DNA of 64,000 nucleotides from an uncultured Mollicutes bacterium (GCA_900540365.1 UQFN01000003.1:1-64000); one strand, 5' to 3'. Positions 1-8,924 are shown, counted from the stretch's first letter. Translations and numbers: made by a program. The notes: a model not told the origin generated them from the sequence alone.

Positions 1-8
1 TATTTCAT

Positions 9-48
9 AAAAAAGTACCCCTTTCCTAATGTCTAGGATTTGGGGTAC
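9..48 (-). terminator. Rho-independent terminator of the ABC exporter genes
   Basis: Read on the minus strand, GTACCCC pairs with GGGGTAC (15-21 with 42-48), with a further TCCTA/TAGGA pairing inside. A run of six T follows. It lies just past the stop of the downstream exporter subunit. Confidence 0.8.
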
Positions 49-70
49 CTCTCACGAGCGATTTTTTATT

Positions 71-1921
71 TTAACTTAATTCTTTTTTACCTTTATATAA
101 AGAATAATAATAACCTTTTTTAGCAATTAAATCTTCATGAGTTCCACGTTCAATAATACTACCATTTTCTAGTACTAAGATGGCATCACTATTTCTAACG
201 GTTGATAAACGATGAGCAATAACTAAAACAGTTCGATTGTTCATTAATTGATCCATGCTTTCTTGAATAAGCTTTTCAGTATGTGTATCAATATTTGAAG
301 TAGCTTCATCTAAAATTAAGACCGGAGGTTTAGAAATTGCTGCTCGAGCTAAGGCAAGAAGTTGTCTTTGCCCCTCACTTAAATTATGTCCATCATCATA
401 TAAATAGGTGTCATATCCATTTGGTAAATGAGTAATAAAGTTATGAGCATTAGCACATTTTGCTGCTTCAATTACTTCCTCCATTGAAGAATGACGTCTA
501 ACATAACGAATATTATCAGCAATTGTACCACTAAATAAATGTGTATCTTGAGTTACTAAAGAAATTGATCTTCTTAAAGATTCTTTTTTAATGTCTTTAA
601 TATTAATTCCATCATAAGTAATCTCTCCATCTTCAATTTCATAAAAACGAGAAATTAACGAGATAATCGTAGTTTTTCCAGCGCCAGTACTACCAACAAA
701 AGCAACTTTTTGACCTTTATCAGCCCATAAACTAATATCATTTAAAATAATTTTTTCTTTATTATATCCAAAGGTAACATCTTTAAATTTAATATCACCT
801 TCTAATGGAACTATTTTATGATTATTATTTTCTAAAGGAACATCCCAAGCATATTTAGTAACTCCATCATTAACTTTTATTAAAGTTACATTTCCTTCAT
901 CAATTTCTTTTTCTTTATCTAAAAATTCAAAGATTCTTTCTGCTCCAGCAATACTAGTTAAAATAGTATTTACATGAGAAGTAAAATGATTAAAAGGAGC
1001 AGCACTTTGACGAACATAAACTAAAAAACTCGTTAAGGCAGGAACTCCACCAACTAAAAGACCATTAAAAGTAAAAATAACTCCTAAAATACAACTTAAA
1101 GCAAAGTTAAAATAACTTAATGATACTATGACTGGAATATTTAATTGAGTATGATAAAAAGCTTTAGTTGCAACATTTTGTAAAGCAGTATTATTTTTAT
1201 TAAATCTAGCTAAATCTTCATTAAGATGATTAAATGATTTAGAAACTTTAATTCCTTTAATATTTTCTTCAATAAAGGCGTTCATATTTGATAATTCTTG
1301 TTGTTGAGCTTTAAAATATTTTTGACATTTATGAGAATTATAAAGAATGAAAAAGACCATCAACGCTAAGAAAAATACCACAATTAATGATAAATAAATA
1401 TTTAATAAGAATAAACCTATTAAAGTTCCTACTATATTTGATAATGAGAAAATAACATTAGCAAAAGAATCATTTAATGCTGTATTTAATGTATCAATAT
1501 CATTAGTAAAATATGTCATTATTTCCCCATGAGTATGAAGATCAAATTCTTTAACTGGAAGTTCTAAAGTATGTTTAATTAAATCATTACGAATTTCATA
1601 AATTACTTTTTGTGAAGTTCTTATCATTATTTGGTTATAACAAATTGTGGAAATAACTCCACCAATATATAAACTAGCCATTAATAAAATTGATTTAGTT
1701 AAATCCATCCGTGTAGCATCGTTAGATTTCAATTTTAAAATAATTGAAATAACATCTTTTAACATGAATGTTCCAACAATTGAAGCAATACTACTAAAAA
1801 TTGTTAATAAAACAACTAAAATTAATAAAAATAATTTAATTCCTTTATAATAACTTAATAAACGAATTAAAGTTTTAAAGAAATTTTTTGGTCTAGCACG
1901 CGAAAGATTTAAACTTTTCAT
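71..1921 (-). CDS. Heterodimeric ABC exporter, catalytically competent half (LmrD/BmrD-like)
   Basis: This 616-residue protein has an N-terminal six-helix membrane domain (about residues 20-320) and a C-terminal ATPase domain, so it is a half-exporter. The Walker A motif is canonical (GSTGAGKT). The Walker B motif keeps the catalytic glutamate (LILDEATS) and the switch histidine is present (IAHRLS). The signature motif is altered to LSEGQ. The start lies one base past the stop of the partner gene, with GAGGG upstream, so the two are cotranscribed and probably translationally coupled. Paired half-exporters of this kind usually export drugs, lipids or peptides. The substrate cannot be told from the sequence. 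Confidence 0.9.
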   Translation of the reverse strand: MKSLNLSRARPKNFFKTLIRLLSYYKGIKLFLLILVVLLTIFSSIASIVGTFMLKDVISIILKLKSNDATRMDLTKSILLMASLYIGGVISTICYNQIMIRTSQKVIYEIRNDLIKHTLELPVKEFDLHTHGEIMTYFTNDIDTLNTALNDSFANVIFSLSNIVGTLIGLFLLNIYLSLIVVFFLALMVFFILYNSHKCQKYFKAQQQELSNMNAFIEENIKGIKVSKSFNHLNEDLARFNKNNTALQNVATKAFYHTQLNIPVIVSLSYFNFALSCILGVIFTFNGLLVGGVPALTSFLVYVRQSAAPFNHFTSHVNTILTSIAGAERIFEFLDKEKEIDEGNVTLIKVNDGVTKYAWDVPLENNNHKIVPLEGDIKFKDVTFGYNKEKIILNDISLWADKGQKVAFVGSTGAGKTTIISLISRFYEIEDGEITYDGINIKDIKKESLRRSISLVTQDTHLFSGTIADNIRYVRRHSSMEEVIEAAKCANAHNFITHLPNGYDTYLYDDGHNLSEGQRQLLALARAAISKPPVLILDEATSNIDTHTEKLIQESMDQLMNNRTVLVIAHRLSTVRNSDAILVLENGSIIERGTHEDLIAKKGYYYSLYKGKKELS

Positions 1922-1922
1922 A

Positions 1923-3683
1923 TTAATTTAAACCCTCACTTTGGATAAAATCCATATTTTGATAAATTTCATCTTTTTGAAGAAGTTCTTGATGAGTACC
2001 AATGTTATTAACAACTCCATTATTTAAGACAATAATTTTATCAGCATCTTTAATAGCACTTATTTTTTGAGAAATAACAATTAAGGTTGTATCTTTTAAA
2101 TTATTTTTAATATTTTCTTTAACTTTATTTTCAGTAATACGGTCAAGCGCACTAAAAGAATCATCTAAAATTAATATTTTAGGATTAGTTAAAATAGCAC
2201 GAGCTAAACATAATCTTTGACGTTGTCCGCCACTAACATTAGTTCCGCTTTGACCAATCATAGTTTCAAAACCATTTTCTAAATTATTAACAATAAAGTC
2301 ATAACAACAAGCAATTTTAGTAGCTCTAATTATTTCTTCATCTGTAGCATTTTTATTTCCGTATAATAAATTTTCTTTAACAGTACCTTTAAATAAAATT
2401 GGATTTTGTAATGAATTAGCGATTTTATTATGAATTTCAAATAAAGAATAATCTTTGATATTTTTATTATCAATTAAGATTTCACCCGCACTAGCATCAT
2501 AAAATCGATTCATTAAATTAATTAATGTTGTTTTACTACTACCAGTTTGTCCAACAATGCCAACAAATTCACCATGATTAATCTTAAAATTAATATTACT
2601 TAAAACATATTTCTCTGCATCTTTTTTATATTTAAAATAAACATTTTTAAATTCAATATTACCTGAAGTAATTTCTTCTTTCGAATTTTTATTATCAATA
2701 ATAGTAGGAGAAGTTTTAATAACTTCAAGAACTCTTAGGACACTTGGAGAAGATCTTGATACTAACATAAAAACATTAGATAACATCATTAAAGATGATA
2801 AAAGTTGCATAATATAACTTAAAAAGGTAGAAATTTCTGATACATCTTGAATTAATCCTTTTGTAAAAAAGCTAGCCCCAAAAGTTAATAAAGCAATAAT
2901 AGTAGTATAAGTAGCAAATTGCATAGCAGGCATATTTAATTGTAAAGTTGCATAAGCACTACTAGCAGTATTTTTTAATTCAGTATTTACTTCATTAAAC
3001 TTAATAGCTTCATAATCTTCTTTAACATAAGCTTTAATTGTTTTAATAGCAATAATTGATTCTTGAGTAGTACGATTTAATTTATCCATAATAATTTGTA
3101 AAGTTTTAAATTTAGGACGTACTATTTTTAAAATTATAAATAAGATTAAACCTAATAAAGGAATAACGACTAAGAAGATTAAACCTAAATATGGAGAAAT
3201 AATAAAAGCAAGCACTAAAGAAAAAATTAACATTGTAGGAGATCTTAAAGCTGGTCTTAAAGACTGAGTAAAAGCATCTTGAATAATTGTTACATCGTTA
3301 GTTAAACGAGTGATTAAACTACTAGTACGAAAATCATCTAAATTATCAAAAGAATATTTTTGAATTTGTTCATATTGCTTTTTTCTTAATTCGGCACCTA
3401 AACCTCTTCCACATTTTGCACTATATTTAGCACCTAAAATTCCTAAAGTAAATGCTAAAGCAGCACAACCTATCATAATTCCACCAATTGTAAAAACATA
3501 AGGTAAATCATAGGAATTAATAATATTTGTTATTGGATCATAAGTAATACCTTTTCCATTTTGCAAAATAAAATTCATTAAAAAAGGAACAACGATTTCA
3601 AGACTACTTTCTAAAAATACACAAATTACAGCAATTATAGTTTCCTTTCTATAAGGTTTCAAATATTTAAAAATTTCTTTCAT
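1923..3683 (-). CDS. Heterodimeric ABC exporter, degenerate half (LmrC/BmrC-like)
   Basis: This 586-residue half-exporter has a six-helix membrane domain followed by an ATPase domain. The signature motif is canonical (SGGQRQR), but the Walker B carboxylate is Asp (LILDDS), the switch histidine is replaced by Gln (VISQKIS) and the Walker A motif reads GQTGSSKT, with Ser where the second-last Gly normally lies. Paired with the other subunit this gives one good ATP site and one degenerate site, as known for TM287/288 and BmrCD. It is the first gene of the two-gene minus-strand unit. Substrate unknown. Confidence 0.9.
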   Translation of the reverse strand: MKEIFKYLKPYRKETIIAVICVFLESSLEIVVPFLMNFILQNGKGITYDPITNIINSYDLPYVFTIGGIMIGCAALAFTLGILGAKYSAKCGRGLGAELRKKQYEQIQKYSFDNLDDFRTSSLITRLTNDVTIIQDAFTQSLRPALRSPTMLIFSLVLAFIISPYLGLIFLVVIPLLGLILFIILKIVRPKFKTLQIIMDKLNRTTQESIIAIKTIKAYVKEDYEAIKFNEVNTELKNTASSAYATLQLNMPAMQFATYTTIIALLTFGASFFTKGLIQDVSEISTFLSYIMQLLSSLMMLSNVFMLVSRSSPSVLRVLEVIKTSPTIIDNKNSKEEITSGNIEFKNVYFKYKKDAEKYVLSNINFKINHGEFVGIVGQTGSSKTTLINLMNRFYDASAGEILIDNKNIKDYSLFEIHNKIANSLQNPILFKGTVKENLLYGNKNATDEEIIRATKIACCYDFIVNNLENGFETMIGQSGTNVSGGQRQRLCLARAILTNPKILILDDSFSALDRITENKVKENIKNNLKDTTLIVISQKISAIKDADKIIVLNNGVVNNIGTHQELLQKDEIYQNMDFIQSEGLN

Positions 3684-3744
3684 ATCAAGGTTATTTTAGT
3701 GTTTTTTCATAATAAAATAAACATCTAAATTTTTTAAATAATTA

Positions 3745-3774
3745 TTGACTATTTTATATTGATTGCAATATAAT
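3745..3774 (+). promoter_or_regulatory. Promoter of tRNA-Pro
   Basis: TTGACT at 3745-3750 and a perfect TATAAT at 3769-3774 are 18 bases apart. The expected transcript start is a few bases before the tRNA. Confidence 0.75.
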
Positions 3775-3783
3775 AATTATCAC

Positions 3784-3860
3784 CGGGGCGTAGCGTAGCT
3801 TGGTATCGCGTCAGTTTTGGGAACTGAAGGCCGCTGGTTCAAATCCAGTCGCCCCGACCA
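3784..3860 (+). tRNA. tRNA-Pro (anticodon TGG)
   Basis: This is a 77-base cloverleaf. The acceptor arms CGGGGCG and CGCCCCG pair fully and are followed by A and an encoded CCA. The anticodon arm TCAGT/ACTGA encloses a seven-base loop with TGG at the anticodon positions, and the T arm contains GGTTCAAATCC. A U34 anticodon can read all CCN codons. Confidence 0.97.
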
Positions 3861-3876
3861 TTTAAATATAATAGGT

Positions 3877-4191
3877 TTGATAAAAATTATCAGACCTTTT
3901 TTATTTTTAATTTTCATTGTTTTATTAGTTACATATGTTATTAATGTTTTATGGGTTCAAATAACTTTAATAGTTGGTGCATTTATTATTATGTTATTAA
4001 ATATATTAGTAGCAGTTATTATTTCATTAAATTTTGAAGTTTATGAATGTGCACACTGCAAGAAAAATTTTGTTCCTACTTTTAAAGAATATATTTTTGG
4101 ACCACATACTTTAACAAAAAGATATTTAAAATATCCTTATTGTCATAAAAAGGGTTGGGACAAGTTTTCTATTAGAAAAAATAAAAAATAA
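3877..4191 (+). CDS. Small membrane protein with zinc-ribbon-like tail
   Basis: The open frame runs back into tRNA-Pro, so its first part is not real coding sequence. The first reasonable start after the tRNA is TTG at 3877, giving about 104 residues. Two hydrophobic segments (about residues 5-25 and 28-50) are followed by a cytoplasmic tail with CAHC and a second cysteine in KYPYCHKKGW, an arrangement common in small Firmicutes membrane proteins with a partial zinc ribbon. Only three cysteines are present, so metal binding is uncertain. A TATAAT at 3867-3872 lies directly before the start, but read-through from the tRNA promoter is also possible. Function unknown. Confidence 0.6.
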   Translation: MIKIIRPFLFLIFIVLLVTYVINVLWVQITLIVGAFIIMLLNILVAVIISLNFEVYECAHCKKNFVPTFKEYIFGPHTLTKRYLKYPYCHKKGWDKFSIRKNKK

Positions 4192-4291
4192 TTGAGTTTT
4201 AAAGGTTTTTTATTTAAAATAAAGACTTTTTAGAAGCAAAATACCTATTTTAAATTTATTTATTTAACCTTAAAAAGGTTATTTTAAAATC

Positions 4292-4320
4292 TTGAAAGTA
4301 TTTTTAATATGCTTTATAAA
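4292..4320 (+). promoter_or_regulatory. Promoter of the ASCH-domain gene (leaderless)
   Basis: TTGAAA at 4292-4297 and TATAAA at 4315-4320 are 17 bases apart. The promoter covers the first codons of the longest open frame, so the transcript should begin at or next to the ATG at 4327. The upstream ATG at 4309 cannot then be the start. Confidence 0.6.
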
Positions 4321-4326
4321 ATAATT

Positions 4327-4686
4327 ATGATTTATGAAATGAACTTACATGATGAACCATTTAATGCAATTAAAAGGAATCAAAAAGTAATTGAAATGCG
4401 TTTAAATGATGAAAGAAGAAAAGATCTTAAAGTTAATGATTTAATAATTTTTAGTAATAATTTAACTAATGAAAAACTTGAAGTAATAATTTTAGATATA
4501 AAGAAGTATCATGATTTTTATGAATTATATTCTAACTATAAAAAAGAAGAACTTGGATATTTAAAAAATGAAATAGCTGACCCTAAAGATATGTATGAAT
4601 ATTATTCTAAAGAACAAATATTAAAATATGGAGTACTTGCTATTAAAATAAAAGTTAACGATAACTTTAATAATTTTAAAAATTAA
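4327..4686 (+). CDS. ASCH-domain protein
   Basis: This small protein of about 119 residues begins MIYEMNLHDEPFNAIK, followed by KVIEMRLND and DLKVNDLIIFSN. That is the ASCH pattern of a conserved charged strand followed by a beta-barrel edge. ASCH domains resemble PUA domains and are thought to bind RNA; some hydrolyse N4-acetylcytidine. The start at 4327 is chosen because a promoter lies across the six codons before it and there is no Shine-Dalgarno site. It stands alone as a single-gene unit. The family call is good; the substrate is unknown. Confidence 0.8.
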   Translation: MIYEMNLHDEPFNAIKRNQKVIEMRLNDERRKDLKVNDLIIFSNNLTNEKLEVIILDIKKYHDFYELYSNYKKEELGYLKNEIADPKDMYEYYSKEQILKYGVLAIKIKVNDNFNNFKN

Positions 4687-4740
4687 ATTTAATTTATTTT
4701 TTAAATAAACTTTTTATAATATTTATATAAGGAGTTTTAT

Positions 4741-5205
4741 ATGGACAAAAGAACTAAAAATATTGTGATAGTAAGTGCTTTTAGCTTTCTAACATTACTT
4801 TTGATTATTGGGATGTTAATTCCTTTATTTTTTATTGGAGACAGTGCTTATTTCTTTTTTGATGTTGTTTCTAATAGTAGTAGTTTTTTATGGGCAGTAC
4901 TTTTAGTTTTTATTTATCTAGCTTCGATTATCTTTTTATTTTATAAAAGTAAATTTATTAGTTCTTTAAGTTTTGCTGCTAATTTTGCTTGTTTCATAAT
5001 GGTTGTCAATATGTTTGCAAATGCTATTGATTTAAAAAAAGGAAGTTCTTTAATAACTGTTGGTGGAATTAGTTATTTATTCGCTGTTTCTTTAGTTTTA
5101 GTTGCTGCTGAAGGAACTTATTTAGTTATGAAATATTATTTAGATGATATTAAAAAAATATTTAAAAAAAAGGAAAGAAATAGATATGAAGAAGATAGTT
5201 TCTAG
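4741..5205 (+). CDS. Four-helix membrane protein, unknown function
   Basis: This 154-residue protein has four strongly hydrophobic segments (about residues 9-32, 50-70, 74-95 and 103-128) and a lysine-rich cytoplasmic tail. AAGGAG lies 7 bases before the ATG and a TATAAT lies at 4715-4720. Its end overlaps the next lipoprotein gene by 20 bases, so the two are probably made together. I recognise no family. Confidence 0.75.
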   Translation: MDKRTKNIVIVSAFSFLTLLLIIGMLIPLFFIGDSAYFFFDVVSNSSSFLWAVLLVFIYLASIIFLFYKSKFISSLSFAANFACFIMVVNMFANAIDLKKGSSLITVGGISYLFAVSLVLVAAEGTYLVMKYYLDDIKKIFKKKERNRYEEDSF

Positions 5206-5953
5206 TATATTATTGTTAGGATCATTAACATTAGTTGGTTGTAATAACAACAATGAAACACCTGAAATTAGAAAACAACGGAATAATGAAGAAATTACTT
5301 ATATTGATACTAATTTAAATTTTACTAATGGAAGTAGTTATGTTCCTTGTTATGTAATTGATGAAGAAGTTGAATTTAAAACACTTTCTGGTCCAATTGG
5401 ATTTAGTTTTACTACTTTAAATGCAACTAATGAAGATCTAGAAGAATATAAAAGTTTATTAGTTGGACATAGTTATCAATATGATACTGAACTTAGTTTA
5501 TATACTTTAAATGTTAGCGCAAATAATTATTTTGCAATTAATCCAACTTTAACTGAAAGTACTTTACAAGTTTTTGTATATAACAATGTTAAAACAACTC
5601 CGACTGAGGAAGTTAGAAGAACTTGGACTACTAGCGAAGTTGAAATGCTTGATACTTATTTCTTTAATGGTGCTAGTGAGTTAGTTCCTTGTTTTGTTCC
5701 TAGTGATGGTGAATTAACTGATTCTTATTTTAGTGAATATGAATGTTTATCAGTAGAAGCAATTACTGAAGATGAAACTTTAGTTGATACTTATCTTGAT
5801 ATAATCTTAGATTTTGGCTATGTCGAAGAATACGATTCAGATTATGAAATGTACACCTATTATTATGATATTGACGAAAATAGTTATATGAATATAGATT
5901 GTTATTATTACGTTGGTCTATTTACTATTGATATATATTATTATTCTTTTTAA
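5186..5953 (+). CDS. Lipoprotein with a tandem duplicated domain, unknown function
   Basis: The frame is open from 5144, but the real start is the ATG at 5186, which gives a signal peptide MKKIVSSILLLGSLTLVGC with lipobox cysteine at residue 19 and has GGAAAG upstream. The 255-residue product is acidic and rich in Tyr, Asn and Asp. Two halves resemble each other: each begins with a short aspartate/tyrosine strand, then FTNGSSYVPCYV in the first or FFNGASELVPCFV in the second, and ends with a Tyr-rich strand. A duplicated beta domain is likely. It overlaps the preceding membrane-protein gene. Function unknown. Confidence 0.8.
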   Translation: MKKIVSSILLLGSLTLVGCNNNNETPEIRKQRNNEEITYIDTNLNFTNGSSYVPCYVIDEEVEFKTLSGPIGFSFTTLNATNEDLEEYKSLLVGHSYQYDTELSLYTLNVSANNYFAINPTLTESTLQVFVYNNVKTTPTEEVRRTWTTSEVEMLDTYFFNGASELVPCFVPSDGELTDSYFSEYECLSVEAITEDETLVDTYLDIILDFGYVEEYDSDYEMYTYYYDIDENSYMNIDCYYYVGLFTIDIYYYSF

Positions 5954-6979
5954 TTACCATTTATTTTTAACTTTTTCACTAAAACCTAATAAATCTTTAA
6001 AATTATAAGTTTTATTTTCTAATTTTAAATAACCATTAAATTTACCAAATACTTGATGAGCATCTTGTGATAAAAAGATGGCGTTAATAAAATCGTGTCG
6101 ATCTAATATTGGCTCAAATTCTAAATATAAAGAATCATCATTTTTAGATTTAATTATCCATTTATCTAAAAATGATTCTTTTTTATTTTTTAAAGGAATA
6201 TTAAAAGTTACTTCCTCTAATTTAAATACTTTATCATTAATAAAAAACATATTTTCTGAACTTTTTGAAGTATCTCCAAAACCACATCCTAAATTAAAAC
6301 CAATTAAATCATTTCCCATATAAGAATTAATACTTAACCAATACCAAGTATTTTTATATGTCCAAACTCCTCTTCCCCAATCTAATACACCAAGGCCTTT
6401 TTCGTTAAATTTATAAGTTAAATTACCAAACTTAAAACTTCCCGTTAACTTTAATAAATTAATTTTTTGATTGTAATAAAAATGTTTAGGTTTATTAAAA
6501 GGAGTAGCAATTACCATTGAATGAGGAGTAGTTTCTTTTAAATAAACTTCTATATCAAGACTTCTTTTATTAATATCATTAAAATGTGCTTTTAAATGAC
6601 GAATGTTATTTTCATTTATAAAAGAAATATTATAATTATCGTTTCCTATATAAACATTACCCTTTTTAGAAGTAGTAGGTAAATTTAATTTTCCTAAGGT
6701 GAACCATTTAATATTGCCTTTATTTATATATCTTTTATTTTTAAAATCTAAAATGGAAACACTTCCCATTCCCATATAACCATTATCAGCAATTGTTAAA
6801 GCAATACCATAATTATCATCACCAAAGTAATAATAATCCCATTCTTTAATTCTTAATTTAGAAACTTTAATATTTTCTTTATTATAAATTTTAACTAAAT
6901 TAAAAGCATATCCAGCTTCATTTAAATTTCCATTATTATCTAATAAATTACCTTCTTGAAGTTGATATTCATTACTCAT
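5954..6979 (-). CDS. DUF2804 family protein
   Basis: This 341-residue protein has the DUF2804 features: an N-terminal YQLQEGNLLDNNGNLNEAGY, a central KEWDYYYFGDDNYGIALTI, and WGRGVWTYKNTWYW with NLGCGFGD in the C-terminal half. No signal peptide is visible. A Shine-Dalgarno AAGGAG precedes the ATG. Its stop directly abuts the stop of the convergent lipoprotein gene, leaving no room for a separate terminator. Members occur in many bacteria and have no assigned reaction; the fold resembles beta-rich AttH-like lipid-binding proteins. Confidence 0.8.
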   Translation of the reverse strand: MSNEYQLQEGNLLDNNGNLNEAGYAFNLVKIYNKENIKVSKLRIKEWDYYYFGDDNYGIALTIADNGYMGMGSVSILDFKNKRYINKGNIKWFTLGKLNLPTTSKKGNVYIGNDNYNISFINENNIRHLKAHFNDINKRSLDIEVYLKETTPHSMVIATPFNKPKHFYYNQKINLLKLTGSFKFGNLTYKFNEKGLGVLDWGRGVWTYKNTWYWLSINSYMGNDLIGFNLGCGFGDTSKSSENMFFINDKVFKLEEVTFNIPLKNKKESFLDKWIIKSKNDDSLYLEFEPILDRHDFINAIFLSQDAHQVFGKFNGYLKLENKTYNFKDLLGFSEKVKNKW

Positions 6980-7359
6980 TATTAATTCTCCTTAATTTTA
7001 TTTTAATCTATAAATAACTAAAAAAACAAATTTTCATAAAATTTAAAAAATATCGATATAAATGGATATTTATTTATATTAATAAAAAAATAAATAAAAA
7101 TACGATAATAATCGTATAAATATTAATTTAATGTTTAAAATTAAGTGAAACTTAAATTTTTTATATTAAGTATAAAAATAAACATTGAAAAAGTATTAAT
7201 CTTAAACAAAAGTGAGTAAAATAATAAAGAAAGCGCTTACATTACATTCTTTTGGAAGTATTTAATAGCTTTATTGTTATAAATATTTATTTATAAACAC
7301 GTAATTATTTATATTTGATTTAATTTTCTATTATTTATGTATATAAAGGAGGAAAAATA
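6980..7359. other. Intergenic region upstream of the SipW locus
   Basis: This 380-base AT-rich gap separates the divergent DUF2804 and SipW-locus genes. It holds an inverted repeat ATACGAT-AATA-ATCGTAT (7100-7117), a hairpin-like AAATTAAGT/ACTTAAATTT ahead of a T run near 7140-7163, and a cre-type site at 7229-7242. The transcript start of the SipW operon lies here, but no convincing -35/-10 pair could be chosen. I see no gene. Confidence 0.6.
7229..7242 (+). promoter_or_regulatory. cre-type operator (CcpA or LacI family) of the SipW locus
   Basis: GAAAGCGCTTACAT fits the catabolite-responsive element consensus with its central CG. The 13 bases GAAAGCGCTTACA are identical to the operator overlapping the malQ promoter at 19458-19470, which ties the two loci together. 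Confidence 0.75.
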
Positions 7360-7902
7360 ATGAAATTAAACAAAACTAGAGTTGGAATTCTTTCACTTTG
7401 TGGAATTTTAGCTCTTGCTGGAGTCGGTGGTGCACTTGCTTATGTTTTTAATTCAGCAACTGATTCAAAAAAAGTCACTAACGAGTCTGCCGTTATTTTA
7501 AGTTGGGGTGCTAATACACTAGGTGATATTAGCAATTTAACACCTGCAGCCCCACAATTTCAAAGTGTAACTTATCAAGCATCTAAGAGTACATCTGTTG
7601 TTTCTGGCTTTGCCAAATTATCGTTTACATTAGCAAAAGGAGAAGCTACTGGTGATTTTGATGTTTATGTTGGAACAACAACTTTTGAAACACCTGATAT
7701 GCCTGCAGAAAATACATATAAAAAATTAGGGACAGCTGAAGGAGGCGCTAAAACATGCGCATATTTGGTAAGCATAACAGAAGAACCAGTTACTTTATAT
7801 TTAAAATACGTTGCTCTTGGTGAAACAGAATTAACATATGCAGGTACATTAACTGTTGCTCTTACTTATGAAACAAATGGATCAGCTGGATGGGCTGCAT
7901 AA
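7360..7902 (+). CDS. Secreted protein with SipW-type signal region (TasA-like candidate)
   Basis: This 180-residue protein starts after a strong AAAGGAGG. A basic N-terminus and hydrophobic core (about residues 9-28) end in GGALAYVFNSATDSKK, the pattern of SipW-processed TasA/camelysin precursors. The mature part is a small beta-rich Thr/Val/Ala domain with no enzyme motif and ends GSAGWAA. It is first in a tight operon with two similar secreted proteins, a SipW-type peptidase and a starch-binding lipoprotein. I infer a surface or fibre subunit; direct homology to TasA cannot be shown by eye. Confidence 0.65.
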   Translation: MKLNKTRVGILSLCGILALAGVGGALAYVFNSATDSKKVTNESAVILSWGANTLGDISNLTPAAPQFQSVTYQASKSTSVVSGFAKLSFTLAKGEATGDFDVYVGTTTFETPDMPAENTYKKLGTAEGGAKTCAYLVSITEEPVTLYLKYVALGETELTYAGTLTVALTYETNGSAGWAA

Positions 7903-7916
7903 TAGGAGGATTTATG

Positions 7917-8918
7917 ATGAAAAAGAGTAAATTTATATTTGGTGTTGCAACTGTACTTTCTTTAGGAATTGTTGCAACAACTGTTGCAACTTATGTTTCA
8001 CGCCCTGATGATAAAGTTATTAATATTGGTGGTACAACTAGTACCAATGGTTCTTTAACATTAACTCTTGTTAATAATAAAGATAGTTCTAGTAGTAATC
8101 CAACAATTTTCGAACAAGTAGGTAATAGTATACCTAGTACTGTAACCGCAGATAATTTAACTAAAACTATAAATCCTTATAATAAATTGCATGCTAGATA
8201 TGCTTTAGGAGTAAGTGGATTAGTTGATTATAAAGAACCTGTAATTTACGGACAAATTACTCTCACAATTACAACTGATTTTGCATGGGAAGATATTAAT
8301 ATTAGTGCAATTGTTGATGGTTACTCCACCGACGTCGACAGTAAAACAGATGGTTCTCAACCATCATATATGCTTTTAGATGGAAGAAATGTATTAGTTG
8401 AAAACACTCCTGCAGAGTCTGAATCTACTACAAAAGTATTCCATATTGACGCTCCATTTAGTGTTGAACAAGAAACTTATGGAACGCAATATCTTGATTT
8501 ACAAGTTTCATTGAAAGACAGTGCAATTCAAGATTATGTTAATAAAGGCGCTGAAAAATACTTAAATTATAATGTTTCTTTAGTATATCCACCATCTTCT
8601 GCTATTGAATTCCCATATTTAGTTGGTACACCAACTGGATGGCAAAATATGGAAGATTATCGTTTATATCCAAACATTCTTGCAAAAGCAGAAGAATTTA
8701 TGATTAGAGATGTTGAAGTTGAAGCTGGCGACGAATTTAAGGTTAAAGAAGGAGACAATTGGTCTAAAGTAGAAACTGATGGTAATTTCACTATAACCGA
8801 TTCTGATAAAAATGCGAAAGCTAATTCAGCTGGTAAAATGAATGTATTTTATACTCCTGCAGATGCAACAAGCACTCCTAAAAAATCATATTTTGCATTA
8901 ACTCCAAATCAACAATAA
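7917..8918 (+). CDS. Secreted SipW-locus protein with carbohydrate-binding-like C-terminus
   Basis: An AGGAGG at 7904-7909 sits 7 bases before the ATG at 7917 and 4 bases before one at 7914, so 7917 is preferred (333 residues). The N-terminus MKKSKFIFGVATVLSLGIVA runs into a TTVATYVSRPDD cleavage region like that of the first gene. A central Ser/Thr/Asn-rich beta region follows. The last 100 residues, with YLVGTPTGWQ, FMIRDVEVEAGDEFKV and GKMNVFYTP, resemble the small beta-sandwich sugar-binding modules of starch systems. That last similarity is by pattern only. Probable surface component. Confidence 0.6.
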   Translation: MKKSKFIFGVATVLSLGIVATTVATYVSRPDDKVINIGGTTSTNGSLTLTLVNNKDSSSSNPTIFEQVGNSIPSTVTADNLTKTINPYNKLHARYALGVSGLVDYKEPVIYGQITLTITTDFAWEDINISAIVDGYSTDVDSKTDGSQPSYMLLDGRNVLVENTPAESESTTKVFHIDAPFSVEQETYGTQYLDLQVSLKDSAIQDYVNKGAEKYLNYNVSLVYPPSSAIEFPYLVGTPTGWQNMEDYRLYPNILAKAEEFMIRDVEVEAGDEFKVKEGDNWSKVETDGNFTITDSDKNAKANSAGKMNVFYTPADATSTPKKSYFALTPNQQ

Positions 8919-8924
8919 TTTGAT

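Noticed and set aside
3817..3876. N-terminal extension of the small membrane protein into tRNA-Pro
   Set aside because: The translated part is the tRNA itself (GRWFKSSRPDH is a typical artefact of reading through a tRNA 3' half).
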